Shown: piece after piece, positions 10,258 to 18,603 of the stretch
Numbering within the stretch: the stretch's first letter is position 1
How the letters are laid out: each line of letters begins with the position of its first letter
Assembly (NCBI RefSeq): GCF_000245015.1
Contig: NZ_JH600070.1
Coordinates: 1,814,637-1,878,636 of the forward strand
Origin: Beggiatoa alba B18LD
GTDB taxonomy: Bacteria; Pseudomonadota; Gammaproteobacteria; Beggiatoales; Beggiatoaceae
Direction of reading: 5' to 3'
DNA: 64,000 bases
The notes under the pieces: model-generated
The model's input: the letters and a program-made list of their open reading frames with translations, nothing else
What the model was told of the DNA's origin: nothing
The model's database searches: none
Made by a program: the position numbers and the translations under genes

Positions 10258-13200
10258 TTAAGCAAGCCCGTTATAATCCTTCGGCTCGTCAAAGAGGTCT
10301 TGTGTTTCAGCACGTTCAGTCAACAAATTTTTAACATACAGCTCGTGTTGCGGGTAAGACATACGAATACCTGCTTGTTTTAACGAATCCCAGATTTTCA
10401 ACGCAATACGATTACGGCTTTGTAACACACTATTAGTCCGTACATTAATATGATAATCCACCCGAAATACCATCCATGAATCGCCAAATTCCCATAAATT
10501 GACTTGAGAGAGGGGCGGTTCTGGCACAACATCAGGACTTTCTTTTAACACCTTTTTTAAAATCTCAATGACCTGATGCGGGTCACTGTCATAGCTGATA
10601 CGCAAACGTAGCGTAAAACGTACAATATCATCAGAATGCGTCCAATTGGTAAAAGAACTGGTGATAATATCAGAATTTGGTACGATAACCTCTTGATTAT
10701 CCCACTTTCTGACAACAAGGGCGCGAATTCCAATATTAGCAACCTCACCCTCATATTTATCCCCAATATTCACCAAATCCCCTGTTTTTAAAGGACGTTC
10801 AGCTAATAAAATAATACCACTGATAAAATTATTAAAAATCGTTTGTAAACCAAATCCCAAGCCAACCCCTAGCGCGCCTGCAAATATGGTTAATGTCGTT
10901 AAGTCTAGTCCTAACACCTGAAAAACAACCATTAAACCGATAAGAACAACAACATATTGGGTAAAGACCGATAAACTATGTCTTACACCTAAATCATTAA
11001 TACCTATATAAATCCAACGGTAAGTAATTTGCCGCGCCCAGCTCCCAAACCAGAACACAAACCATAGGGTAATTAAAGCAATCATAATCACATTAACCGT
11101 GATTTTTGCCTCATTAATGGTGAACAAAGGATAAGCTAAGACAGTTTCTATCGTGCTACGTACTGCAAAATCGGTGTACCAACCATTAAGCAAGAATAAA
11201 GCAAATAACATTACTAAGAACAGAATAATAAACACGATTTTCTGGACTAAGGGAATAATATCTTGTGTCCACAATAAACCCCATTTACTGTGTTTTAAGG
11301 CAAGATTTTTTAAAACATTAGTAAAATCTATCAATAAACCACGAATAGTGAGCCAACCAACGATAACTAAAAGAGATAAGGTTAAATGTTTTGCAACATA
11401 CCAGCCTAAATTGAGATAACCTAATAAGCCTAAGAGAGAAACAGCAATAATTGCTAGGGGAGCTAATAAACTACTAAAGCGAATAACTAAAAGCCAATAC
11501 CCTTTAACCATGTTTTCCAATAGACTTAATAGGACTGAGCGAATATGCATTGTTGGGATTAATGCCACTGATAAAAACAGCATAAAGCCTGTATCTAATA
11601 AATCGCGTGTGACTGAAGTAATCGGCAAGATATGCCCTAATGAAGTAATAACAGCAACGATGGCAAAAAGAATAATAAAAATGCGTAACTGTTGATAAGT
11701 TTTTGAACGGTTAGGTGTTTTTGTTAAAAGCTTACTAGAAAGTAATAACCATAAAATATTAATCGGAACTTTAATACCAAACCATAAAAAGACAAAACTT
11801 AAGCTCACTAAAACAGTGTTCGTGGTTGGTTGCGTCAGCCATAACAATAGGAAAAAAATACCTGTAATCGCAATACCAATGGCATTGAAATGCAGTAACC
11901 GTAAGCCTGTTAAAAAAAGATTTGCAGCAAAACTCCGTTGACCTGTTTCAGTCAATTGATTGAAAAGACGGAATAAGACTTGACGAATCCAGATAAATAA
12001 GGTTAGCCAAACAGTAACACCGAGAATTAATAAACTCCAGCGTTGGAGTGGTGTTTGTTCAAAAGTTCGATGAAAACCTTGTATTGTTAAACGATATTCG
12101 GCAAGCAACAGGCTAGGAATTCTACTGAAATCCGTTAATAAAGCTTGCCATTCTGCGGAGGAATCGGGCAAATTGCGTTGCCTGAGCAATAAACGGGTGA
12201 CACTACTTTGATACACGCTGGTTAATTGCGTCATTAACGTTTCTGCGGTTTGCAATAAAACCCCCATTTCCACAGATTGCTGTTGAAACTTTTCCGCTAA
12301 GGCTTTAATCAACTTTCCCGCTTCTTGATTATCTTTTAATGTCTCACCTTTTAACGTTTCATTTCGCTTATTAAAAATCTCCATTTGCTGCTGTAACAAT
12401 TTAACTCGCGTTTCTAATGATTGTTGAATACCTCTTAATTCCGCTTTTATCTTCTCAGTTTCTAACAACATTTCGCGCAAATTGGCTTCTACAATTTCAG
12501 AATCATCTTCAGTAAGATTTTTAGTTAAATACTGGTTAAATTGTAAAATTTCTTTATGTAGGACGAGACGACGAAAATCATAGACGACATATTGCGTCAT
12601 TTCGTCCGCCTCCTGTAGTTTTGCTTCTAAAGCAAAATTAGATTTAAACGGGTCTAACTCTTGTTTTTTAGTTAATTGCTGACGTAACTCTACAGCAAGA
12701 GACTGATAACGCTGTTTATTCTGCTGTAACTGAGTTTCTAAGCTAATTTTTTGCCGTTCTTGATAGACTTTATTTAACGCATTATGCCATTCTGCTAATA
12801 AGCCTAAACGTGCCTGTGCAATGTTGACACGCTCTTGCATGACTTTTAAAAATTCTTCTTCTACTTCAATCGTGGCACGTTGTGCTTCTGCCTGAGTTCT
12901 TAACTCAGAAATTTGTTGTTGTTGGCGTTGAATTTCATCAGGATTATTTAAAGGGGTTTTTTGTAACTCAGCCAATTGTTGATTGACTTCACGATGTGCA
13001 TTTTTTTGTGCAAAAATGGTTTCATCTGTCGTTTTATATTCCTGACGAATTTTTTCTAATTCTATGCTGGCGGCATCTTTATCAATTTCCGCACTTTCTA
13101 ATAACGGTAAGGTAATAGATAAACTATCTAAACCATTTATTTTTGTATCGATTTGTTTTCTTAAAACAGCGATTGCATCATGACTGTATCGCAATGCGGT

Positions 13201-13386
13201 CCAATTATCCTGAATGACTTTTTTGCGTTCTGCGACACCTGTAGTGGTTAACACAGGAGGAAAGTTTTGCATTTTGGTCACGCTGGTTTCAGTGGGGAGT
13301 GGTTGCGGGGGTGGTGATGGCTCTGCACTGGCTAAGTGCATAATCGCAAACAGTAAAAGATAAAACACAGCGTGATAACGGAACAT
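10258..13386 (-). CDS. mscK: MscK/KefA-type mechanosensitive channel
   Basis: A large channel of about 1042 residues. From the N-terminus it has a signal peptide (FYLLLFAIMHLASA), a long periplasmic coiled-coil region of some 400 residues rich in Gln/Glu/Leu, about ten membrane segments, and the MscS pore domain. The pore helix GALGVGLGFGLQTIFNNFISG and the beta domain (LAERPLKTGDLVNIGD, VIVPNSDIITSSFTNWTHSD) are diagnostic. It opens on membrane tension during hypo-osmotic shock; MscK also senses K+. I chose the ATG at 13386, since AGGAG lies 9 nt upstream and the signal peptide then starts properly; an ATG at 13425 is in frame but has no Shine-Dalgarno site. Confidence 0.9.
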   Translation of the reverse strand: MFRYHAVFYLLLFAIMHLASAEPSPPPQPLPTETSVTKMQNFPPVLTTTGVAERKKVIQDNWTALRYSHDAIAVLRKQIDTKINGLDSLSITLPLLESAEIDKDAASIELEKIRQEYKTTDETIFAQKNAHREVNQQLAELQKTPLNNPDEIQRQQQQISELRTQAEAQRATIEVEEEFLKVMQERVNIAQARLGLLAEWHNALNKVYQERQKISLETQLQQNKQRYQSLAVELRQQLTKKQELDPFKSNFALEAKLQEADEMTQYVVYDFRRLVLHKEILQFNQYLTKNLTEDDSEIVEANLREMLLETEKIKAELRGIQQSLETRVKLLQQQMEIFNKRNETLKGETLKDNQEAGKLIKALAEKFQQQSVEMGVLLQTAETLMTQLTSVYQSSVTRLLLRQRNLPDSSAEWQALLTDFSRIPSLLLAEYRLTIQGFHRTFEQTPLQRWSLLILGVTVWLTLFIWIRQVLFRLFNQLTETGQRSFAANLFLTGLRLLHFNAIGIAITGIFFLLLWLTQPTTNTVLVSLSFVFLWFGIKVPINILWLLLSSKLLTKTPNRSKTYQQLRIFIILFAIVAVITSLGHILPITSVTRDLLDTGFMLFLSVALIPTMHIRSVLLSLLENMVKGYWLLVIRFSSLLAPLAIIAVSLLGLLGYLNLGWYVAKHLTLSLLVIVGWLTIRGLLIDFTNVLKNLALKHSKWGLLWTQDIIPLVQKIVFIILFLVMLFALFLLNGWYTDFAVRSTIETVLAYPLFTINEAKITVNVIMIALITLWFVFWFGSWARQITYRWIYIGINDLGVRHSLSVFTQYVVVLIGLMVVFQVLGLDLTTLTIFAGALGVGLGFGLQTIFNNFISGIILLAERPLKTGDLVNIGDKYEGEVANIGIRALVVRKWDNQEVIVPNSDIITSSFTNWTHSDDIVRFTLRLRISYDSDPHQVIEILKKVLKESPDVVPEPPLSQVNLWEFGDSWMVFRVDYHINVRTNSVLQSRNRIALKIWDSLKQAGIRMSYPQHELYVKNLLTERAETQDLFDEPKDYNGLA

Positions 13387-13537
13387 TGAATAAACACTCC
13401 TGACAACAGGCGGATGGTATTGCATGATGATGGCAAAATTTTTTGCCTTAATGGGTAGGGAATTCGAAAAATTAAATAATATAGGGTTAGTAAAATAGAA
13501 ATAAATTAGCGGTTATGCAATCTTGTCTGTTATTTTT

Positions 13538-13729
13538 AACGCTAGTTCGGCGAGTGGCGAAAACCTTTTAGAATTTTTCAACTAAAAAATGTAGTATGGT
13601 GGAATAGCAAAGCGTATTCCACCATACAATTTATAATCTGTTTTTGCTCAGTTTTTGCAGAATTTCAAGGTGGAATACTACAACATTCAAGCTGTTGTCT
13701 TTTTAAAAGAAAATCGCCGTACTCGCGTT
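13538..13729. mobile_element. Small TIR element with internal GGTGGAATA hairpin
   Basis: A 192-bp non-coding element bounded by AACGCTAGTTCGGCGA (13538-13553) and TCGCCGTACTCGCGTT (13714-13729), which are inverted repeats with two mismatches. Inside is a strong hairpin, GTATGGTGGAATA...TATTCCACCATAC, at about 13594-13627, and a further GGTGGAATACTAC at 13670. The ends match those around the IS982 relic (29059/29831) and resemble the TGAGTTCGGCGAG ends of the 300-bp repeats. It lies between mscK and the end of the Rhs island. Confidence 0.6.
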
Positions 13730-13798
13730 GGAGTAGCATTAGAGCTAGAGTTGCATATTCCGCCACAAGCTGCTTTTGCAACAAATGTTTTACAGTTA

Positions 13799-14053
13799 TT
13801 AGTCAATAGATCGTGAGGATTCTTCTGGTAAAGGCTTTCTGACTGTCTTTACAAACTCTACTTTTATTGCTCCGAATTTGGCAAAATTCTTTTTAGCCTC
13901 ATTCAAACAAACGCCATTAGCACCACCTTTACGGGTTGGATTATCATTTTGAATATTATCATCTTCCCAATAACAAACTGGGCAGATTTCGAACGAACCA
14001 CAAGGTTTCTCATCAAATGTTAAGTAACCACAACATGGACAGGCATAGTTCAT
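13799..14053 (-). CDS. Cysteine-rich CPCC-family protein, putative immunity protein
   Basis: An 84-residue protein with the CPCC signature near its N-terminus (MNYACPCCGYLTFDEKPCG) and FEICPVCYWEDDNIQNDNPT, typical of the cysteine-rich CPCC family. Four paired cysteines suggest a zinc site. Members are frequently found as orphan immunity genes in polymorphic-toxin loci. Here it follows a short Rhs tip remnant and closes the Rhs island, which supports that role. The family match is fairly sure; the immunity function is inferred. Confidence 0.75.
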   Translation of the reverse strand: MNYACPCCGYLTFDEKPCGSFEICPVCYWEDDNIQNDNPTRKGGANGVCLNEAKKNFAKFGAIKVEFVKTVRKPLPEESSRSID

Positions 14054-14067
14054 TATTTATTTTCCTT

Positions 14068-14129
14068 TTACTGTTCATTCCAGTAATCAATCCCGCCTGC
14101 TGGACTATTCCCGTTCTGGTTTCTGAGAG
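14068..14129 (-). pseudogene. Remnant of an Rhs toxin tip
   Basis: About 20 codons without a start (reading RNQNGNSPAGGIDYWNEQ then stop) lie 14 nt upstream of the CPCC gene. Position and composition fit the last residues of a toxin tip whose Rhs core has been lost. Too short for a firm identification. Confidence 0.3.
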
Positions 14130-14150
14130 GACTAGTGCAAAAACACACAC

Positions 14151-14591
14151 CTAACGCACTATTCTATACTGGCTAGATTTTTTCTTTTTCAACTGATACC
14201 CATATTTTTCTGCGTTTAAAATTCCTTTAGATACCATTTTTTCTAAAATCATAGTAATTTCATTTTGGGTCATATTGTTATTAACTGACTCTAAAAACAA
14301 GAATAACCTCCAACTATCTATATAATATGGATTTGTAAAACAAGTATGCATGTCTACTACATAATTTGGCTGTAAAGATTTCCTTCTAAAATACAGACCA
14401 AGTCCATGTTTTCTGAATTTCCACCGTTCAGTACGAATATTAACTACTCCTTTTCTGGGGAAATCTAGTAACAACTCAAAATCATTAATATTAGGAAATT
14501 TTCTTGTAAATGCACGAAGTAATTGTCTCTGTAATTCAATAAAAAAAGATACATGGACTATAAAACATGCAGTAGAAATTTTCTTACGCAT
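14151..14591 (-). CDS. Putative immunity protein of cassette F, DUF6896-like
   Basis: A 146-residue soluble basic protein. The start ATG lies 2 nt after the stop of the Rhs fragment at 14594, the tight spacing seen for toxin/immunity pairs. It has an N-terminal helix with FIELQRQLLRAF, a motif GLGLYFRRK, then VDMHTCFTNPYYIDSWRLFLF and a C-terminal MTQNEITMILEKMVSKGIL. This resembles small DUF6896-type proteins found in toxin loci, from memory and not verified. Immunity function is inferred from position. Confidence 0.5.
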   Translation of the reverse strand: MRKKISTACFIVHVSFFIELQRQLLRAFTRKFPNINDFELLLDFPRKGVVNIRTERWKFRKHGLGLYFRRKSLQPNYVVDMHTCFTNPYYIDSWRLFLFLESVNNNMTQNEITMILEKMVSKGILNAEKYGYQLKKKKSSQYRIVR

Positions 14592-14593
14592 AA

Positions 14594-15070
14594 TCAGTAA
14601 TCTCTAACTCGTGTTTCAGCAGTACGTGTCATTAGTTCATCACCAAACTCTTTCGTCACATCTGTAACATTTACAGGAACTTCTTTTACTCCTGCCTTAA
14701 TTGCTACTAATGTGCGATGATGACCATCAGTAATGAGTAGCTTCCCATTAACATTTACTTCAATAGGAGGTGATTCTGGTTTATAACCATCTTTGTCTGA
14801 GTACCAATCGGAGATAACGCGATAAGTATTGCCGTTTTTGAGAATGTAATCAGGGATGTTTGCTTTTGAGGCATAGACAAAACGAGCAACAATTTCTCCA
14901 TGACCGTCTAATTGCGCAACGGGTTTGAGTTTGCCTTGATAAATAAACCCTTGAGTCAGAACACCATTGACTTTTTTACCGACTCGGCGGTTTTTGGCAT
15001 CGATAACGTATTCAATGGTTTTGTTGGGTTGTTGGACTTGGCGGAGATTACCTAGGATATCATAATGGTA
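14594..15070 (-). pseudogene. Rhs cassette F: core end plus ParB-like toxin tip, no start
   Basis: An open frame of 158 codons with no usable start. It begins at the shared core position ([15 protein letters not shown]), continues through [20 protein letters not shown] and [14 protein letters not shown], and then, before the usual [11 protein letters not shown] part, switches to a new tip. The tip holds LLITDGHHRTLVAIKAG, resembling ParB/sulfiredoxin-like nuclease tips that carry a G-H-H-R motif, and ends TRTAETRVRDY. The switch point lies inside the core, unlike the other cassettes. It is preceded by a 7-bp palindrome and followed by its immunity gene. It cannot be translated alone, so it is silent unless recombined. 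Confidence 0.7.
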
Positions 15071-15071
15071 A

Positions 15072-15088
15072 GGTGGGCGATGCCCACC
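15072..15088. repeat. Cassette-junction palindrome (E/F)
   Basis: GGTGGGC-GAT-GCCCACC, a perfect 7-bp stem with a 3-nt loop. It lies between the stop of the ankyrin gene (15152) and the first Rhs-core codon of cassette F (15070). Equivalent elements mark the other junctions. Confidence 0.8.
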
Positions 15089-15151
15089 CTACTTGGTGAA
15101 ATAATTCAAAAATCGGTGCGTTATGGTGCGAAAATATGCATTCTCATTACA

Positions 15152-15751
15152 CTATTTATTAATTAGCTTAGAATAAACCTCTTTACATTGTCTTTGGGCT
15201 ATATCCTTAGCAGTGCTAAAGGGGGTTGCCGATGTATCTTTTATCGAGGTATCCGCGTTAAAGTCGAGCAATAGTTGCACTATATCCTGATAACAATGAT
15301 AGGTAGCTAACATTAAGGGAGTGTACCCATTTACTGTTTGAAAATTTACATTTGCCCCACTATTCAAAAGAAGTTCAACGGTTGCTATTCTCCCCTGATA
15401 AATAGCTGGTATTAAAGGTGTCTCTTGTTGTTTGTTGCGAATATTAGGATTTGCTCCGTTTTTCAATAAAAGATTAATAAAATCAGTGTTTTCAACCACC
15501 GTATGTTTTAAGGACGTTCCTAATTGCCTTAATTGACGTTCAGAGTCTTTAAGCCCCAATCCACAAGCATAATGTAATGGCGTATTTCCATAGGTATCTT
15601 GCGTATTGATATCAAAACCTTTTGCTAGCAACTTTTGCATTTCTGTGGTGTCATTAAATATAGAAATAGTTTCCCAGTCTGCTTGGGGCATAGAACATCC
15701 CATTAAACTTAAACAAATCACAAAAATTGAAAAATATCTAAGGACACCCAT
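15152..15751 (-). CDS. Ankyrin-repeat lipoprotein, putative immunity protein of cassette E
   Basis: A 199-residue protein with a lipoprotein signal ([10 protein letters not shown]; lipobox LMGC with Cys at about residue 19) followed by four to five ankyrin repeats ([56 protein letters not shown]). It should sit on the periplasmic side of a membrane. It overlaps the 3' end of the Rhs cassette E gene by 14 nt, the layout of a toxin/immunity pair. A periplasmic ankyrin lipoprotein would imply a toxin acting in the periplasm or envelope; this is inference. Confidence 0.8.
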   Translation of the reverse strand: MGVLRYFSIFVICLSLMGCSMPQADWETISIFNDTTEMQKLLAKGFDINTQDTYGNTPLHYACGLGLKDSERQLRQLGTSLKHTVVENTDFINLLLKNGANPNIRNKQQETPLIPAIYQGRIATVELLLNSGANVNFQTVNGYTPLMLATYHCYQDIVQLLLDFNADTSIKDTSATPFSTAKDIAQRQCKEVYSKLINK

Positions 15752-16508
15752 GTCTTTTTGCCCATTCTTCTAGCTCAGTAATACCACACTTTTTGGGATT
15801 AAACGGAGTGGCAGGATTTTCATGATTGTTTTCCCATATAAAGTCATCAGCCGCTGGACTCCATTTACTAGTATAGTTAGCTCCTCTACATATACCAACT
15901 AAACCATCATCCTTCCAATAAGATTGAGATTCTGTTCCCCGAAGTTTGTCTGGTATTGCATTTGGTTCTGGCTTTTTACATGAAAATTCACATGACCATT
16001 CTTTGTATCCACCAATCCAGTCTTTTTCTTCACGCTCCGTGTTATAAACTTTTGAGTTTATGTTAGCGACACAAGAACAACTTGGGCTTGTTCCTAATAA
16101 ACCATTCTCATCCACCCAATTAACAGGGTCACTGTCAACATACTCAAATAAATTAGCACTCCCGCCTTTAAAATTAATCGGGTCTTTACTCGTCCACCGC
16201 CCCGTCTCCGCTTCATAATCCCGTGCGCCAAAGCGTGTTAGTTTCGTATCAACATCATACAACCCACCCGCAAATCCAAACGGTTGAAACTCAGGATTGG
16301 TATCTTCAAGGATATTGCCAAACGCATCGTACTCTAAACGTTGAACGATTACGCCTGTTTGTACATCGATGATTAAGCGCGGACTGCCTAAGTGGTCGGA
16401 GATAACGCGGTAAGTATTGCCATTTTTGAGGATGTAATCAGGGATATTGGCTTTTGAAGCATAAACAAAACGAGCAAGAACGAGAACCTGCGACCGTGAC
16501 TGCTTCAC
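15738..16508 (-). CDS. Rhs cassette E: partial core with Cys-rich toxin tip
   Basis: A 256-codon frame; the apparent GTG start at 16508 lies in foreign sequence fused to the core at LARFVYASK, so the product is a fragment. The core runs through [40 protein letters not shown] and [17 protein letters not shown]. The tip of about 120 residues is Cys-rich ([41 protein letters not shown]), suggesting disulfides or a metal site; I do not recognise the activity. The ankyrin lipoprotein overlaps its end. The upstream fusion includes a terminator and 41 codons in another frame. Confidence 0.7.
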   Translation of the reverse strand: MKQSRSQVLVLARFVYASKANIPDYILKNGNTYRVISDHLGSPRLIIDVQTGVIVQRLEYDAFGNILEDTNPEFQPFGFAGGLYDVDTKLTRFGARDYEAETGRWTSKDPINFKGGSANLFEYVDSDPVNWVDENGLLGTSPSCSCVANINSKVYNTEREEKDWIGGYKEWSCEFSCKKPEPNAIPDKLRGTESQSYWKDDGLVGICRGANYTSKWSPAADDFIWENNHENPATPFNPKKCGITELEEWAKRHGCP

Positions 16509-16563
16509 GAACCGCTTTTAATTTTTGATTCAGCGTTTCATATCCCTGTATTTTAATTTGCAT
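16438..16563 (-). other. 41-codon ORF of foreign sequence fused to Rhs core
   Basis: ATG at 16563 begins [20 protein letters not shown], read in a different frame from the Rhs core into which it runs out after about 41 codons. The sequence before about 16490 has no match in the other cassettes, so an unrelated gene start was joined to Rhs here. The start vaguely recalls small phage morphogenesis proteins, but that is a weak impression. Confidence 0.3.
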
Positions 16564-16576
16564 TGTTTTCTTCCAT

Positions 16577-16615
16577 AAAAAAAGCCATCTACCAATTATG
16601 ATAGATGGCTTTTTC
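16577..16615. terminator. Bidirectional terminator in the Rhs island
   Basis: AAAAAGCCATCTA and TAGATGGCTTTTT form a 13-bp stem with a 10-nt loop, and have A/T runs on both sides. It would stop transcription from cassette D before cassette E, which argues that the cassettes are not one operon. Confidence 0.85.
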
Positions 16616-16626
16616 TTTAGTTATGA

Positions 16627-16643
16627 GGTGGGCGATGCCTATC
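16627..16643. repeat. Cassette-junction palindrome (D/E), degenerate
   Basis: GGTGGGC-GAT-GCCTATC: the left arm is intact and the right arm is mutated. It lies 28 nt past the stop of the cassette D immunity gene, at the same relative place as the other junction palindromes. Here it is followed by the terminator and foreign start rather than directly by core. Confidence 0.55.
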
Positions 16644-16671
16644 CTATGCTTGCTTGGCTATGTTGGTTTGA

Positions 16672-17061
16672 TTATCTTTTATTTTTCAACCTTTCAATAT
16701 AAATTGCATTGAAAATAGATATCACAAAAATAATTGATATTAGCAAAGCATTCATCAATCTATTCTCAAGTGGAGGTAATACCACGGCAGAATCAAAATT
16801 ATCAAATAACCCAATATTGTATGGGGTAGATACAAACCAAATGAAGAAAGCTACTATAGCAGTAATTTGTCCTGCCCAATAATACATATTGAGGTGACCT
16901 ACAGACTGAATGATGAGACAGAGAAAAACTAGCCATTTACTAAAATTGTCAGCGTTCGAATTAAACACAAGAACAGCACCAATCAGGTAGATAGTTGAAT
17001 AGAAAAAATTTACCACCCACATTACCTTCTTGAGAATTAAAGGCTTCATTTTGTAGAACAA
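16672..17061 (-). CDS. Four-helix membrane protein, putative immunity protein of cassette D
   Basis: A 129-residue integral membrane protein with four hydrophobic segments ([65 protein letters not shown]) and a basic C-terminus. It overlaps the cassette D Rhs gene by 16 nt. A membrane-embedded immunity protein would fit a tip that acts on or crosses the inner membrane. No family recognised; the role is inferred from position. An internal ATG at 17049 is an alternative start. Confidence 0.55.
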   Translation of the reverse strand: MFYKMKPLILKKVMWVVNFFYSTIYLIGAVLVFNSNADNFSKWLVFLCLIIQSVGHLNMYYWAGQITAIVAFFIWFVSTPYNIGLFDNFDSAVVLPPLENRLMNALLISIIFVISIFNAIYIERLKNKR

Positions 17062-17982
17062 CTCCTTTCATTATCTAATCCGAATAATGCATCGTTTGCT
17101 CCTTCAATTCCAGCTTCTAGACTATCCACAGTATTTATAGTATAAGTCCAAGGGGAATCAATAACGCCATAATACTCAGCAATATTTGTCCAAAATTTAA
17201 GAAAGTCATAACCAACCGTTGCAGAATGCATTAATCCCCAGTTATATGATGATTCTTTAACCTTTAAATAACTATAAAGGTAATGCTCTGCGTTTCTCCG
17301 TGCTTCAGATTCAGTACCAATGACGATAGATTTATGATTTCGTTCAACTTGTATCACATACCAAGCCATATCTTTATGTTTCATAAGATAGCTAAGAGCT
17401 ATATCTTTTCCAAGAAAATCAAGTCCAGAAGGGTCAACCCAATTAACAGGATTATTCCCCACATACCCAAATAAATTACTATCTCCACCTACAAACCCAA
17501 TTGGGTCTTTACTCGTCCACCGCCCCGTCTCCGCTTCATAATCCCGTGCGCCAAAGCGTGTGAGTTTGGTATCAACATCATACAACCCACCCGCAAATCC
17601 GAAGGGTTGAAACTCTGGATTAGTATCTTGGGTGATATTACCAAACGCATCGTAATTTAAGCGTTGGGCAATTGTGCCTGTTTGCACATCAATGATTAAG
17701 CGCGGACTACCTAAGTGGTCGGAGATAACTCGATAAGTATTGCCGTTTTTGAGAATGTAATCAGGGATATTGGCTTTTGAGGCATAGACAAAACGAGCAA
17801 CTAAATTCCCTTGTCCGTCGAGTTGAGCAACAGGTTTTAACTTACCTTGATAAATAAACCCTTGTGTTAGTACACCATTGACTTTTTTACCGACTCGACG
17901 GTTTTTGGCATCGATGACGTATTCAATGGTTTTGCTGGGTTGTTGGACTTGGCGGAGGTTGCCTAGGACATCGTAGTGGTGA
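17046..17982 (-). pseudogene. Rhs cassette D: core end plus unknown tip, no start
   Basis: The core is open from about 17979 ([14 protein letters not shown]) to the stop at 17046; the first ATG-like codon in frame is only at 17687, inside DVQTG, so the gene has no proper start. The core ends [20 protein letters not shown] and [11 protein letters not shown]. The tip of about 120 residues includes [40 protein letters not shown] and [21 protein letters not shown] do not know its activity. The immunity candidate overlaps the last 16 nt. The tip itself is open with no lesion visible. Confidence 0.7.
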
Positions 17983-17999
17983 GGTGGGCGATCCCCACC
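17983..17999. repeat. Cassette-junction palindrome (C/D)
   Basis: GGTGGGCGATCCCCACC, a variant with six pairing bases per arm. It lies between the stop of the cassette C immunity gene (18023) and the first core codons of cassette D. Confidence 0.75.
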
Positions 18000-18022
18000 C
18001 TACAGAACTTGCTTAGTTAGAT

Positions 18023-18463
18023 TTATGTTTCTTTTGATGGTCTGCATTCAGGAAATCCCATTTCTTCATCTATCTTTTGTTTTGCGGTTGCAAAAATGGT
18101 TAGCGCATATTCTTCTCTCTCAAGAAGGTTATTATGATGAGTCTCATCTAAAACTAATTCTTTATATCCCCAAATTGCATGTATCATATATCTATATGAT
18201 TGTAAGTATTCTGAAAAATACCACTCCGTCGGCAAACGACTATCAATGACTTTAAATAGAGTAGCGGGATACCAAGAAGGTAAAGAATAGTAATAACTAG
18301 GAGATATTAGATACTCTAGTGCATTTTTATACACACATATTCCATAAACGTTATATAAGCGACCTATGGTAAGCTCATCAAATCGTACTTTTGGCGAATA
18401 ACCTCGCTCAGAATAAAATTCAGGAAGAAATTTTCCATGTTTAACAATATTCTCTACCATCAT
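18023..18463 (-). CDS. Putative immunity protein of cassette C
   Basis: A 146-residue soluble acidic protein rich in Tyr and Trp (FLPEFYSERGYSPKVRFDEL, SPSYYYSLPSWYPATLF, LPTEWYFSEYLQSYRYMIH). No signal peptide, no membrane segment, and no family I can name. The intended partner tip ends at 18604, 140 nt upstream, and the gap contains two hairpins. It has GGGAG 10 nt before the ATG, a good ribosome binding site of its own. Position between a toxin tip and a junction palindrome makes immunity the likeliest role. Confidence 0.5.
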   Translation of the reverse strand: MMVENIVKHGKFLPEFYSERGYSPKVRFDELTIGRLYNVYGICVYKNALEYLISPSYYYSLPSWYPATLFKVIDSRLPTEWYFSEYLQSYRYMIHAIWGYKELVLDETHHNNLLEREEYALTIFATAKQKIDEEMGFPECRPSKET

Positions 18464-18490
18464 AAAAATGATACTCCCTACAAAAACCTG

Positions 18491-18551
18491 ACCGTATTTA
18501 CATACGGTAAAATGTCATACTAGAGTAAGCCTGCCAGAGCCAATCTGGCAG
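18491..18551. terminator. Two consecutive hairpins before the cassette C immunity gene
   Basis: ACCGTAT-TTAC-ATACGGT (18491-18508) and CTGCCAGA-GCCAA-TCTGGCAG (18531-18551, 8-bp stem) lie between the toxin tip and its immunity gene. No T-run follows either on the minus strand, so they may be attenuators, mRNA stabilisers or repeat relics rather than terminators. Confidence 0.45.
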
Positions 18552-18603
18552 GTAAACATTTTGTATAAGCAAGGAAAAATATTATATGTTTTGATAATGA
18601 GTC

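Noticed and set aside
13730-13816. Plus-strand open stretch GVALELELHIPPQAAFATNVLQ... ending next to the CPCC gene
   Set aside because: Only 28 codons without a start, overlapping the end of the CPCC gene; could be a gene tail cut by the 192-bp element, but too short to call.
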